A stretch of DNA of 64,000 bases from CADCVT01 sp036389155 (GTDB lineage Bacteria > Actinomycetota > Thermoleophilia > Solirubrobacterales > Solirubrobacteraceae): the NCBI GenBank assembly GCA_036389155.1, contig DASVQN010000027.1, positions 76,851 to 140,850 on the forward strand, written 5' to 3'. Below, piece by piece: positions 18,374 to 28,869 of the stretch. Every line of letters begins with the position of its first letter. Position 1 is the first letter of the stretch. The notes under the pieces are model-generated. The model saw nothing but the letters and a program-made list of their open reading frames with translations, was not told the DNA's origin and ran no database searches. The position numbers and the translations under genes were made by a program.

Positions 18374-19350
18374 CGCGGGCCGCGGTCGCGCAGCTCGGGC
18401 CAGGCGTACGCGCTGGCCAGGCGCCAGTGCTGCGGGAGGTCGTCGTCGAGCACGAGCTTCCAGCACAGCACCCGCGGCCGCGGGTGCCGATCCGACACGA
18501 CGGCGTCCACCGTCACGAAGACGGACGGCCGCGGGCCCGGGTGGAAGGCGACGATGTCGAGGCCGCGCAGGCGCACGGGCAGGTCGGCGGAGAGCGCGTA
18601 GTCGGCCACGAGCGGCTCGCACACCGCGGCGAGCCCCGACTGCCGCCCGGTCGCCGCGGCGCGCTGCCACTCGCGAGTGACGGACCGCACGGCCGACTCG
18701 ATGACCGCCGGGGTGAAGCGCGCGTCGACGAGCGCGAGGTCGAGCAGCTGGTGCGGCGGGTCGGTGTCGTGGTCGAACGGCAGCGTCTCGCCGGCGGGGA
18801 TGACATCCTCGTCCGCGATCTCCTGGAGCGCCTCGTCGGCCAGCGACGCGTCGTCGGTCAGCCGGGGCACGGGCTGCGCATCCAGGTGGTACCTCCCCTC
18901 GCGGTCGACCTCGACCCGCGTCAGTGTCCAGCCGCCACCCGCGTCGCACAGCGTCAGCCAGAGGTCGTGACGCTCGCGCCGCACGCCGCCGCCGGCGAGC
19001 CGCGCGAGCGCGCCGAACAGCCCTGGCCTGCGCGGCCGCGCCTCGAACGAGACCGGCGCGCGCACGACGACGTGCGCAGCCTCCTCCGCGCCCGGGCTGT
19101 GCACCGTGACGACCTCGAGCGCGCCGACCGTCGTCTCGACGCGCCAGCTCCAGGGCATCCGCGTGATGCGCCGGGGGAAGCCGTCGTGCTCGTCGTCCGC
19201 CCTGGCGAGCACCGCGCGGAGCGCGAGGTGCAGCTCCTCGCCGTTGTTCGCCCGGTCGACGCGCTCGAGGATCCGGTCCACGGCCGCCCGCACGCGCTCC
19301 GGCGCGAAGCGCGGGTCGCCGGCCGCGGCGTCGAGGGGCGCTCCGACCAA
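18370..19350 (-). CDS. Protein with two NTF2/Tim44-like repeats, unknown function
   Basis: A 326-residue protein without signal peptide or membrane helix. Two halves share a layout: RFAPERVRAAVDRI (about 14-27) and RFTPAVIESAVRSV (about 210-224), each followed by helices, then Arg/Val-rich strands. The second half has LRGLDIVAFHPGPRPSVFVTVDAVVSD and ends WKLVLDDDLPQHWRLASAY, the pattern of Tim44-like/NTF2-fold domains. I infer a duplicated NTF2-type domain; ligand unknown. It precedes the SRPBCC gene's downstream position by 3 bases in the same operon. Confidence 0.7.
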   Translation of the reverse strand: MVGAPLDAAAGDPRFAPERVRAAVDRILERVDRANNGEELHLALRAVLARADDEHDGFPRRITRMPWSWRVETTVGALEVVTVHSPGAEEAAHVVVRAPVSFEARPRRPGLFGALARLAGGGVRRERHDLWLTLCDAGGGWTLTRVEVDREGRYHLDAQPVPRLTDDASLADEALQEIADEDVIPAGETLPFDHDTDPPHQLLDLALVDARFTPAVIESAVRSVTREWQRAAATGRQSGLAAVCEPLVADYALSADLPVRLRGLDIVAFHPGPRPSVFVTVDAVVSDRHPRPRVLCWKLVLDDDLPQHWRLASAYAWPELRDRGPR

Positions 19351-19353
19351 CGG

Positions 19354-19797
19354 CTACGCCCCCTCGATCTCCTTCTTCAGCTTGCCGGGCATCGACTCGA
19401 CGAGCTGGCCGCGCAGGACGCCGACGAGCGGGCCGCGGATGACCATGCCGAGCATGCGCCCGAGGTCGACCGTCATCTCGTAGGTCGCCTTCGTGCGGCC
19501 CTCGCCTGCCTCCTCGAAGGTCCACGAGCCCTCGACCGACTTCAGGTCGCCGGACTCCTGCCGCCACGACAGGCCGTTCGGCGGGTCGTAGCTGAAGCGC
19601 AGCGTCGACTTGAGCGTGCGGACCTTCGCGTCGGTCTCGGTCTCGACGAGCGTCTGCTCGTCGCCGTCGTGCTCGACCGCGCGGGCGCTCTTGATCTCGG
19701 GCTGCCACTTCGGCGAGCCCTCGATGTCGGCCGCTACCGCGTAGACCTCGTCGATCGGTGCTTCGATCTCGGTGCTCGCTGATCCTGAGATAGCCAT
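19354..19797 (-). CDS. SRPBCC (START-fold) family protein
   Basis: A 147-residue small hydrophobic-ligand binding protein of the polyketide cyclase/SRPBCC class: N-terminal strand ASTEIEAPIDEVYAVAADIEGSPKWQPEIKSA, WRQESGDLKSVEGSWTFEE, and a C-terminal helix with LKKEIEG. The first 64 bases overlap the end of the upstream GH26-like gene in another frame; no later start would keep the first strand, so the overlap is real unless the upstream gene's end is misread. Cytosolic, function unknown. Confidence 0.88.
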   Translation of the reverse strand: MAISGSASTEIEAPIDEVYAVAADIEGSPKWQPEIKSARAVEHDGDEQTLVETETDAKVRTLKSTLRFSYDPPNGLSWRQESGDLKSVEGSWTFEEAGEGRTKATYEMTVDLGRMLGMVIRGPLVGVLRGQLVESMPGKLKKEIEGA

Positions 19798-20855
19798 TTG
19801 CGCATCTTCCCCGACCGCGTGATCCAGCGACGCCGCTTCATCTCCGCCACGAACCGCGCGCGCGTGTCGGGGTAGTGGTGGATGCGCGCGTCCGGCCAGT
19901 AGCCGTTCCAGAACGGCGCCGCGAAGAACCCGCCCTCCTGCCAGTCGATCGAGATGAGCGAGAGCGCCTGGATGTCGAAGTCCTCGACGAGCTTGAAGGT
20001 GTGGTCGAGCCAGGCGACGCTGTCGGCGCCCGAGTCCGCGCCCACGTAGGCCGGCGTCGACTCGGAGATCTGCAGCGCCAGCCCCATCGACCGCGCCTCG
20101 CCCAGCAGCTCGCGCGTGCGCAGCTCGTACTCCTCGCGCGCCTGCTCGGACGAGCGGCCGAAGCAGCAGCTGTCCTGCCAGTAGGAGATGCCGAAGGCGT
20201 CGACGTAGTCACGCCCCGGATAGAAGGCGGACATCGGCAGCGCGGGGCCGCCGCGCGCCGCCTTGGCGAGCGTCCCGCTGCCGGTGGCGAACAGCGACGG
20301 GTCCGCGCCGCGCCAGAACGCGCCCGCCGAGTGCCAGACGAACCGCACGTTGCGCACGCCTTCCGCGCGCAGCACGTCGACGACGCGGCGGTAGGCCGCC
20401 TTGTAGACCTCCGGCGGGCCGTACTGCCCGCCGAGCAGGTCGAACTCGTAGCCGGGGCGCAGGTAGACGACGGTGTCGAGGTCGCGCAGCCCGGCGGCGA
20501 CGCGGCGCAGCGTCGCGTCGTAGGCGCCCGCCGCGATCGCCGCGCTGTACGGCGGCGACGGCGTCGACACCGAGCCGAAGCTGAGGCCGAGGTTCACGAC
20601 GAGGCCGCGGTGGGTGCGTACCGCGGAGCGGATGTCGCCGAGGACGCCGTCGACCGCCGCGTCGTCCTCGTAGACGCCGACGTACCACATCGCCCCGGCC
20701 GGCCTGACGCCCGTCCCGCGCTGCACCGCGTCCGCCTTGTCGACGCCCGACTGCCCGACGATGAGCAGCGTGTGGCCGGGCCGCACGTCCGCCGCGGCCG
20801 GGGCGGCCAGGAGAAGCGCCGTCAACAGGGCGAGGAGGCAGACGCGCACGTTCAC
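19734..20855 (-). CDS. Secreted GH26-like TIM-barrel glycan hydrolase
   Basis: A 373-residue protein from a GTG (20855; a second GTG at 20849 is also possible). The signal peptide ends AAPAAA. The barrel has RPGYEFDLLGGQ with the putative acid/base Glu, RFVWHSAG, VDAFGISYWQDSC, and a late strand LQISESTPAYVGAD whose Glu may be the nucleophile. These are reminiscent of GH26 mannanases and related barrels. The last 20 residues (Arg/Ser/Thr-rich) overlap the SRPBCC gene. Likely acts on an extracellular beta-glycan; assignment to GH26 is by motif only. Confidence 0.72.
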   Translation of the reverse strand: MNVRVCLLALLTALLLAAPAAADVRPGHTLLIVGQSGVDKADAVQRGTGVRPAGAMWYVGVYEDDAAVDGVLGDIRSAVRTHRGLVVNLGLSFGSVSTPSPPYSAAIAAGAYDATLRRVAAGLRDLDTVVYLRPGYEFDLLGGQYGPPEVYKAAYRRVVDVLRAEGVRNVRFVWHSAGAFWRGADPSLFATGSGTLAKAARGGPALPMSAFYPGRDYVDAFGISYWQDSCCFGRSSEQAREEYELRTRELLGEARSMGLALQISESTPAYVGADSGADSVAWLDHTFKLVEDFDIQALSLISIDWQEGGFFAAPFWNGYWPDARIHHYPDTRARFVAEMKRRRWITRSGKMRKWLSQDQRAPRSKHRSTRSTR

Positions 20856-20875
20856 ATGAACGTGACGCGAGCGCA

Positions 20876-21409
20876 CTACTTGCGGCGGAGCATCTCCTCC
20901 GTCGTCACCACGGCCGCGAACTCCCCGTCGAGGTTCGCCGCCGTCACCCGCGCGAGCGTGTCCGCGTCGAAGCCGCCGTGGTCGAACGTCGCCGTCGCGT
21001 CGATGACGAAGTCCACGTCGTAGCCGAGGTTGCCGCCCATGCGCGCGGTCGTCTCGCAGCACATGTTCGTCTGGATCCCGCAGATCGCGATGCGGCGGAT
21101 GCCGCGCTCGTCGAGCCACGCGCCCAGATCCGGCTCGCCGATGAAGGCCGAGTTGACGTGCTTGGCGACGAGCAGGTCCGGCGCCCCGCTGACCTCGGGC
21201 TTGAAGTCGTTGCCGGGGTGCCCGGGCGCGAGCGGCGAGCCGTCCTCGTCGGAGTCGTGCCGCACGAACACGACCGGCTCGCCGCGGCGGCGGAAGTCGT
21301 CGATCAGCGTCGCGACGTTCGCCTCGCACCCCGGGTTGTTCCGCGGCCCCCACGCCGGGTCGTCGAACGCCCGCTGCAGGTCGACCACGATCAGCGCCTC
21401 GCTTGCCAT
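20876..21409 (-). CDS. Isochorismatase-like cysteine hydrolase
   Basis: A 177-residue cytosolic hydrolase of the isochorismatase/nicotinamidase superfamily. Triad residues are visible: Asp in IVVDLQ (residue 10), Lys in VAKHVNSAF (near 84), Cys in GIQTNMCCETTAR (near 118). The usual cis-peptide stretch is part of the ICGIQTN strand. ATG 21409 lies 7 nt after TAGGAT; an upstream frame extension has no coding character. The acid or amide substrate is unknown. Confidence 0.93.
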   Translation of the reverse strand: MASEALIVVDLQRAFDDPAWGPRNNPGCEANVATLIDDFRRRGEPVVFVRHDSDEDGSPLAPGHPGNDFKPEVSGAPDLLVAKHVNSAFIGEPDLGAWLDERGIRRIAICGIQTNMCCETTARMGGNLGYDVDFVIDATATFDHGGFDADTLARVTAANLDGEFAAVVTTEEMLRRK

Positions 21410-21416
21410 GCTGGCG

Positions 21417-21426
21417 ATCCTACGTG
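21417..21426. promoter_or_regulatory. Overlapping divergent -10-like boxes sharing TA
   Basis: ATCCTACGTG reads as TAGGAT on the minus strand (7 nt before ATG 21409) and TACGTG on the plus strand (6 nt before the GTG at 21433). They share TA at 21421-21422. The plus-strand hexamer lacks the final T, so it is the weaker one. Confidence 0.4.
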
Positions 21427-21738
21427 TGGCTCGTGGACGGCAACAACGTGATGGGCTCGCGCCCCGACGGCTGGTGGCGCGACCGCGCCGGCGCGATGCA
21501 GCGCCTCGTCGCACAGCTCGAAGAGCTGGCGCAGCGGACCGGCGAGGAGGTCGCCGTCGTCTTCGACGGCCGCGACCGCGACCTGCAGGCGACCCACGTC
21601 GACGTCGCCTTCGCGCCCCACGCCGACGACGCGCTGGCCGAGCGCGCGCGGCCGGGCGTCACCCTCGTCACCTCCGACCGCGAGCTCGCCGAGCGCGCGA
21701 CGGCGCGCGGCGCCGCCGTCGAGGGCGCGGGCGCGTTC

Positions 21739-21753
<15 letters not shown>
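21424..21753 (+). CDS. NYN/YacP-like PIN-fold nuclease domain protein
   Basis: A 109-residue protein from GTG 21424. It begins VWLVDGNNVMGS, the NYN-domain first strand with the metal-binding Asp, and later has VVFDGRDRD and TLVTSDRELAERA, matching the YacP/NYN_YacP ribonuclease family. Acts presumably on RNA. An alternative GTG at 21433 fits the promoter spacing seen elsewhere but would shorten the first strand. It is convergent with oppF (15-base overlap). Confidence 0.88.
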
Positions 21754-23866
<2,113 letters not shown>

Positions 23867-23870
<4 letters not shown>

Positions 23871-24817
23871 TGGAGGCGGATCCTCGGGTCGAGGGCGGCG
23901 TACACGATGTCGACGAGCGTGTTGAACACGACGACGAAGAACGCGCCGTACATCGTCACCGCCAGCACGGGCGGGACGTCGAGGCGGCCGATCGACTCGG
24001 CGAAGTACTGGCCGACGCCCTGCAGGTCGAAGACGGTCTCGGTGAGGATCGCGCCGCCGCCGAGGACGAGGCCGAAGTCCAGCCCCCAGAGCGTGATCAC
24101 GGGGATCAGCGAGTTGCGCAGCACGTGGCGGACGAGGACGCGGCGCTCGGGCAGCCCCTTCGCCCGCGCCGTCCGCACGTAGTCGTCGTTGATGGTGTCG
24201 AGCACGCTCGAACGCACGACGCGCGAGTACACGCCGACGAACAGCGTGGCGAGCACGATCCACGGCAGCAGCAGGTGGTAGAACCACTCCCACAGGCCCT
24301 TCTCGCCTATCTCGGTGTAGCCGCCGTTGGGGAAGATGCCCCACTCGTAGCCGAGGTAGTTGCGCGCCAGCGCACCCAGCCAGAACACGGGCATGGATAT
24401 GCCGATGATCGCCAGCACGGTCACCAGGCGGTCCGACCACTGCCCCGCTCTGACCGCGGTGAACAGGCCGAGCGCGACCCCCGTCGCGAACCACAGCAGC
24501 GCCGCGCCGATCGCCAGCGCGAGCGTCCGCGGCAGGCCGCGCTTGATCTCCTCGGTCACGTTGATCCGGTTGGTCTGCGAGATCAGGTTGCCCGAGAAGA
24601 GCTTCTTCATCATCGTCGCGTACTGCGAGTAGATGGGGTCGTCGAAGCCCCACTCCTTCTTGATCTGCTCGATGACCAGCGGCGTCGCCTGCTTGCCCGC
24701 CATCCGGTCCGCGGGGTCGCCGTTGGGGATGACGTTGAAGATCAGGAAGACGAGGACCGAGACCGCGAACAGCACCAGCACCATCGCGATGAGCCGGCGG
24801 ATGATGAACGCGGTCAC
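23867..24817 (-). CDS. oppB: Oligopeptide ABC transporter permease OppB
   Basis: A 316-residue permease with an N-terminal helix (MTAFIIRRLIAMVLVLFAVSV), a large external loop and five further helices. The cytoplasmic EAA-type loop (DYVRTARAKGLPERRVLVRHVLRNSLIPVI, about 208-238) contacts the ATPases. Typical OppB/DppB length and topology; starts ATG 4 bases after oppC's stop. Confidence 0.95.
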
Positions 24818-24820
24818 GGG

Positions 24821-25873
24821 CTACTGGTCCAGCTTGATCGTGGCGCGCGGGTCCAGCGCGTCGCGCACGCCGTCGCCGAAGACGTTCAGGGAGAGGACGG
24901 TCAGCACGAGCATCCCGCCCGGGACGATCGTGAGGTGCGGCGACGTCACGAGCAGCTTGATGCCGTCCGAGATCATCGTCCCCCACGACGGGTTCGGCGG
25001 GCGGACGCCGGCGCCGAGGAACGACAGCGCCGCCTCGAGCAGGATCGCGTTGGCGACCAGGATCGGGACGAACACGAGGATCGTCGAGAGCATGTTCGGC
25101 AGCAGCTCGCGGAACATGATCCGCGCGTCCGACGCGCCCTGCGCGCGGGCCGCCTCGATGAACTCCTTCTCGCGCAGCGACAGCACCTGCCCGCGGATCG
25201 GCCGCGCGAGGTAGACCACGGACACCGAGCCGATGATGAGCGTGGGTATCCACAGCGAGTTGCCCTGCACCGTGGTGAAGCCCAGGTTCAGGCCGCCGAG
25301 GGACAGCGACACGCCGAGCGCGATGCCCAGCAGCAGCACGGGGAAGGCCCACAGGACGTCCATGCCGCGCGAGATGATCGCGTCGACCCACTTGCGGTAG
25401 TAGCCGGCGAGCAGGCCGAGCGTGACGGCGAGGAGCACGGTGATGATCGAAGCCGTGATCCCGATGAAGAGCGAGTTGCGCGCGCCGTAGAGCAGGCGCA
25501 CCATGACGTCGCGGCCGCTGCCGTCGGCGCCGAGGAAGTACTTGCCGTCGGCCTTCAGCCACTGCGGGCCGATCGGGACGCCGTCGAGCGCTACGACGTC
25601 GGTCCCGTCCTTGCCGACGTCGATGCGGTCGGTCAGGTGGGTCTTGTTCGGCCCGGTGTGGGCCACCTGGTTGGACCAGATCGGCGCCGCGAGGGCCGAG
25701 CCGACCAGCAGGAGGAACAGCAGCCCGAAGGCGAGGGCCACCTTGTTGCGCCGCAGGCGCCGGAGCGCGAGCTTGCCGGGGCCGATCCCGGCGACGACCT
25801 CGTCGGGGTCGGCCTGCTCGTAGACGCCTTCGGCGTCGGGGAGCTTGGTCGTGATGGGGTCGGTGGCAGCCAT
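24821..25873 (-). CDS. oppC: Oligopeptide ABC transporter permease OppC
   Basis: A 350-residue permease with a long charged N-terminus (about 40 residues), a first helix at about 47-67, an external region with the GTDGSGRD-like sequence FLGADGSGRDVMVRLLYGAR, five helices and the EAA loop EFIEAARAQGASDARIMFRELLPN. Matches OppC/DppC. It follows oppA after a 73-base gap holding an inverted repeat. Confidence 0.95.
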   Translation of the reverse strand: MAATDPITTKLPDAEGVYEQADPDEVVAGIGPGKLALRRLRRNKVALAFGLLFLLLVGSALAAPIWSNQVAHTGPNKTHLTDRIDVGKDGTDVVALDGVPIGPQWLKADGKYFLGADGSGRDVMVRLLYGARNSLFIGITASIITVLLAVTLGLLAGYYRKWVDAIISRGMDVLWAFPVLLLGIALGVSLSLGGLNLGFTTVQGNSLWIPTLIIGSVSVVYLARPIRGQVLSLREKEFIEAARAQGASDARIMFRELLPNMLSTILVFVPILVANAILLEAALSFLGAGVRPPNPSWGTMISDGIKLLVTSPHLTIVPGGMLVLTVLSLNVFGDGVRDALDPRATIKLDQ

Positions 25874-25903
25874 CGAGCGGTGGGTCAGCGCATTGTGACG
25901 CGA

Positions 25904-25931
25904 ACGGGGGGCCGCCGTAGCAGCCCCCCGT
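25904..25931 (-). terminator. Inverted repeat between oppA and oppC
   Basis: ACGGGGGG (25904-25911) and CCCCCCGT (25924-25931) pair over 8 bp with a 12-nt loop. It sits just after oppA's stop on the minus strand. It could partly terminate the transcript or protect the oppA 3' end, giving more binding protein than permease, as in other peptide operons. Confidence 0.5.
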
Positions 25932-25946
25932 ACGTCGCGTCCGTGG

Positions 25947-27644
25947 CTAGCTCGAGCCCGACTTCAGGCAGAGCTGCGTCAGGTCCAGCTCGTACACCGG
26001 GCTGGTGACCGTGCAGTTGTCGAAGTCCACGTTCTCCGAGACGAAGTTCGCGAGCTTGCGATGTCCGTACGGAGCGATGTGGGCCTTGTCGACGAGCAGC
26101 CGGTCGGCCTGGGCGTACTGCGGAGCCGCCTCATCCAGGTTGGCGTTCTTGTTCGCCGCGTGGATGAGCTTGTCCACCTCGGGATCGCTGACGTTCCCGA
26201 AGTTCTGGTTGTTGGTCTGCTGGATGGACTTCGAGTCCACGAGGAACATGAAGTTCCGCGGGTGCGGGAAGTCCTGGAACCAGTTGGCGAAGCCGGCCTG
26301 GGCCTTCGTCTTCTGGTTGCCGATGGTCGTGAAGTAGACCGAGGCCTCGACGATCTTCGGCTCCGCCTTGAAGCCGATGTCGTTGAGCACGTCGGCGAGG
26401 TACTCCGTCACCGGCTTCGACGGATCCTCGTCGTTGCCGTAGACCGACACCTTGGTGCCGGCGAGGCCCTCGTCCTTGATGATCTGCTTCGCCTTGTCGA
26501 CCTGCGGCTCGGCGTTCGGATCGCCGTACGGGCAGTCCTCGATCTTCTCGTAGCCCTTCATGCCCGGGGGCAGGAAGTTGCAGCCGGGCTCGAGCAGGCC
26601 GCCGAACAGACGCGCGAGCGCACGCTTGTCGATCGCGAAGTTGACCGCCTTGCGGGCGTTCTCGTTGTTGAACGGCTTCACGCGCTCGTTGAGGAAGTAG
26701 TAGTACGTCGAGTTGGTGACGTACTCCTCGAACCGGTCGGCGTACTGCGCCTTGACCGTGCGGAGCTGATCGGCCGGCGGCGGATCCAGGATCCAGTCCA
26801 CCTTGTTCTGGATGACGTCCTGCGTCTGGCGCTGCTGGTTCTTGACGATGTCGACGTGGATCTTGTCGAGCGTCGCCTCGGGGATGCCCTCGATCTGCGG
26901 GAACTGGTCGTTCTTCACGAGGTCGAACGAGCGGTTCTGCTTCATGTTCTCGATCTTGAACGGGCCGACGCCGGGCGGCGGCTTCTTCGTCAGGTTCTCG
27001 AACGGGGTGTCCGCCGGGACGATGCCCGCGAAGTCCATCGCGAGGACGTACTGGAACGAGCCGTCCGGCTCCTTGAGGTCGACCGTGATCTCACCCGTGG
27101 AGTCGTCCGTCTTGATGCCGGCGATGTCGCCCTTGGCCTTGCCCTTCTTGACGTACTCCTCGGCGCCGACGATGCCCAGGTAGAAGGCGCTGCCGCCTGA
27201 CTCCAGGTTGAGCACGCGCTTGATCGTCGTCTCGAACGCGCTGGCCGTGACCGGCGAGCCGTCGGAGAACTTCAGGCCCTGGCGCAGCTTGAGCGTGTAC
27301 GTCTTGCCGCCGTTGGAGATCTCCGGCAGCGCCTCGGCCAGGCCCGGGATGAGCTCGGCACCGGCCGCGCCCTCCTCGTGCTTGTACGAGAGAAGCGGCG
27401 TGTACGCCGTCCAGAGCGAGTTCCAGCCCTCGAGCGTGTACGCAAGAGCCGGGTCCATGTAGTCCGGGAACGACGTCAGGTTGATCGTCGCGTTCCCTCC
27501 ACCGGCGCTCTTCGCGGGCGTGCCGCTCGTATCGCCGCTGCTGCCGCTCTTCTCGTTGTCGTCGTCGCCGCCGCAGGCCGCGGCGCCGAGGGCGAGAACG
27601 AGCACGGCCATGAGGCCCAGCAGGGTCCTCAGTGTGCTTCGCAT
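25947..27644 (-). CDS. oppA: Oligopeptide ABC transporter substrate-binding lipoprotein OppA
   Basis: A 565-residue SBP of family 5. The start is decided by the ribosome site: AGGAGG lies 6 nt before the ATG at 27644 but directly against the ATG at 27650. The signal peptide ends in a lipobox with C24 (GAAAC). The mature protein has the family 5 pattern (INLTSFPDYMDPALAYTLEGW, LKFSDGSPVTASAF, PPPGVGPF, NERVKPFNNENARKAVNFAIDK, FANWFQDFPHPRNF). It is Lys/Asn-rich for this genome. Heads the opp operon and has its own promoter. Confidence 0.95.
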   Translation of the reverse strand: MRSTLRTLLGLMAVLVLALGAAACGGDDDNEKSGSSGDTSGTPAKSAGGGNATINLTSFPDYMDPALAYTLEGWNSLWTAYTPLLSYKHEEGAAGAELIPGLAEALPEISNGGKTYTLKLRQGLKFSDGSPVTASAFETTIKRVLNLESGGSAFYLGIVGAEEYVKKGKAKGDIAGIKTDDSTGEITVDLKEPDGSFQYVLAMDFAGIVPADTPFENLTKKPPPGVGPFKIENMKQNRSFDLVKNDQFPQIEGIPEATLDKIHVDIVKNQQRQTQDVIQNKVDWILDPPPADQLRTVKAQYADRFEEYVTNSTYYYFLNERVKPFNNENARKAVNFAIDKRALARLFGGLLEPGCNFLPPGMKGYEKIEDCPYGDPNAEPQVDKAKQIIKDEGLAGTKVSVYGNDEDPSKPVTEYLADVLNDIGFKAEPKIVEASVYFTTIGNQKTKAQAGFANWFQDFPHPRNFMFLVDSKSIQQTNNQNFGNVSDPEVDKLIHAANKNANLDEAAPQYAQADRLLVDKAHIAPYGHRKLANFVSENVDFDNCTVTSPVYELDLTQLCLKSGSS

Positions 27645-27650
27645 GTGCAT

Positions 27651-27656
27651 CCTCCT
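27651..27656 (-). promoter_or_regulatory. Strong Shine-Dalgarno site for oppA
   Basis: AGGAGG on the minus strand, 6 nt before ATG 27644. One of few perfect ribosome sites in the window; it fixes oppA's start. Confidence 0.8.
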
Positions 27657-27708
27657 CTTAAGGTTTCGGAGCCCTCGGCCCCGACCTCCCTTTCCAGCAA
27701 GCGCGTGG

Positions 27709-27736
27709 AGCGTACAACTGCGCTGGCGAAGGGCAA
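27709..27736 (-). promoter_or_regulatory. Promoter of the opp operon
   Basis: On the minus strand, TTGCCC (27731-27736) and TACGCT (27709-27714) with a 16-nt spacer. Predicted transcript start near 27702, giving a leader of about 55-60 nt, unlike the leaderless pattern of other genes here. Confidence 0.55.
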
Positions 27737-27769
27737 GCCGCGGTTAACGGAAGATCAATCGCCGAGGGG

Positions 27770-28261
27770 TCATTCAAGGTACGTCACGACGTCCCTCGTC
27801 GGGGCCCGCTCGGGCACGCGCTGCTCCTGACGGGGGTGGCCGAGGTGCAGCAGGCCGAGCACCTGCTCGCCGTCCTCGACGCCGACGGCGGCGCGCCCCT
27901 CCGGCGTCTGCAGGACGGCCGGCGTGCGCCAGTAGGTCGCGAGTCCGCGTGCGTGCGCGGCGAGCAGCACGATGTACGCGGCGGCCGCGGTCGCGTCGCG
28001 GTCCTCCTCGTCGCCGAGCGCGGACACGACGACCAGCGTCGGCGCGCGGTCGAGCTTCGCCGCGGCCTCCGGGCCGGCCGCCTGCTTGAGCCGCTCGAGC
28101 GCGTTCGGGCCGACGACCCGGAAGCGCCACGGGTTCGTCAGGTGGTGGTTGGGGGCCCAGCGCGCGAGCTCGAAGAGCTCGTCGAGCGTCTCGCGGTCGA
28201 CGGGCTCGGGCGCGTACGCCTTGTGCGTGCGCCGCGTCCGGATCGCGGTCTCGAGGTCCAT
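27770..28261 (-). CDS. Nitroreductase family protein
   Basis: A 163-residue FMN-dependent nitroreductase fold, on the short side for the family. N-terminal MDLETAIRTRRTHKAYAPEPVDRETLDELFELARWAPNHH carries the FMN phosphate Arg pair; LLAAHARGLATYWRTP and LLHLGHP are the usual late motifs. The ATG sits in TGATG overlapping the upstream gene's stop. Third gene of the dtd operon. Confidence 0.9.
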   Translation of the reverse strand: MDLETAIRTRRTHKAYAPEPVDRETLDELFELARWAPNHHLTNPWRFRVVGPNALERLKQAAGPEAAAKLDRAPTLVVVSALGDEEDRDATAAAAYIVLLAAHARGLATYWRTPAVLQTPEGRAAVGVEDGEQVLGLLHLGHPRQEQRVPERAPTRDVVTYLE

Positions 28262-28869
28262 CAGTCGTACAGCGACTCCCGGGCGAGCTCGTTGCCGCGC
28301 CCGTCCCACAGGAGGACCTCGAGCGTGTCGCCGCGGTAGTCGTCGGGGGCGACGAGCGTGAAGCGCCCCTCGAGCAGCGCCGCCTGGTCGACGGCGAGGC
28401 CGGCCAGCTCCGCGGTCACCGCCGCGCCGCCGCTGAGCAGCGGGCGGCCCCAGACGAGCGTCATCGCGGCGACGTTGCCGTGCTCGCCGCGCCAGCCCCC
28501 GAGCACCTCGTCGCACAGGTCCAGCCGCCACTCGGGGTGGGCCTCGGCGATCTCGTCGGTGAAGTCGGCCACCGCCGCGAAGTCCTCCGGCTCACCGCCC
28601 TCCTCGGCCGGCGCGAACGAGACGTAGCCGAAGAGCTCGAGGTTCGTCGTGGTGCGGCTGGTCGCCGGGACGTAGGTGCGCCCGTTCCACGTGCGGTCGG
28701 GGTACCACGCGATCTCGCCCGGCTCGCCGAGGTCCTCCCCGTCGGGCTCGACGGTCAGGCAGGCGGCGAGGAACTCCTGCTGCAGCCGCTCGGCCCAGCG
28801 CCCGTACGGCAGGCCCTCCTGCGGGGGCTCGGCGGCGAAGCGGCACACGAAACGGTCGGTCGGTGGCAT
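28261..28869 (-). CDS. Conserved protein of unknown function
   Basis: I do not recognise this 202-residue protein. It is acidic and Trp-rich (WAERL, DRTWNGRTY, AEAHPEWRLDLCDEVLGGWRG, LVWGRPLLSGG), with no signal peptide or membrane helix. The alternation of aromatic and acidic residues looks like a compact alpha/beta domain. It overlaps dtd by one base (TGATG) and the nitroreductase the same way, so it is translated between them. Confidence 0.8.
   Translation of the reverse strand: MPPTDRFVCRFAAEPPQEGLPYGRWAERLQQEFLAACLTVEPDGEDLGEPGEIAWYPDRTWNGRTYVPATSRTTTNLELFGYVSFAPAEEGGEPEDFAAVADFTDEIAEAHPEWRLDLCDEVLGGWRGEHGNVAAMTLVWGRPLLSGGAAVTAELAGLAVDQAALLEGRFTLVAPDDYRGDTLEVLLWDGRGNELARESLYD

Noticed and set aside
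17245..19782. An 845-codon plus-strand frame and a 1166-codon minus-strand frame (16208-19708) across the MMPL region.
   Set aside because: Both are long because stop codons are rare at this GC content. Their composition is random-looking Arg/Ala/Pro/Gly and they lie on recognised genes in other frames.
21403..21423. TTG 21403 as the start of the NYN gene.
   Set aside because: It would overlap the divergent gene's start codon and promoter. GTG 21424 gives the normal first strand.
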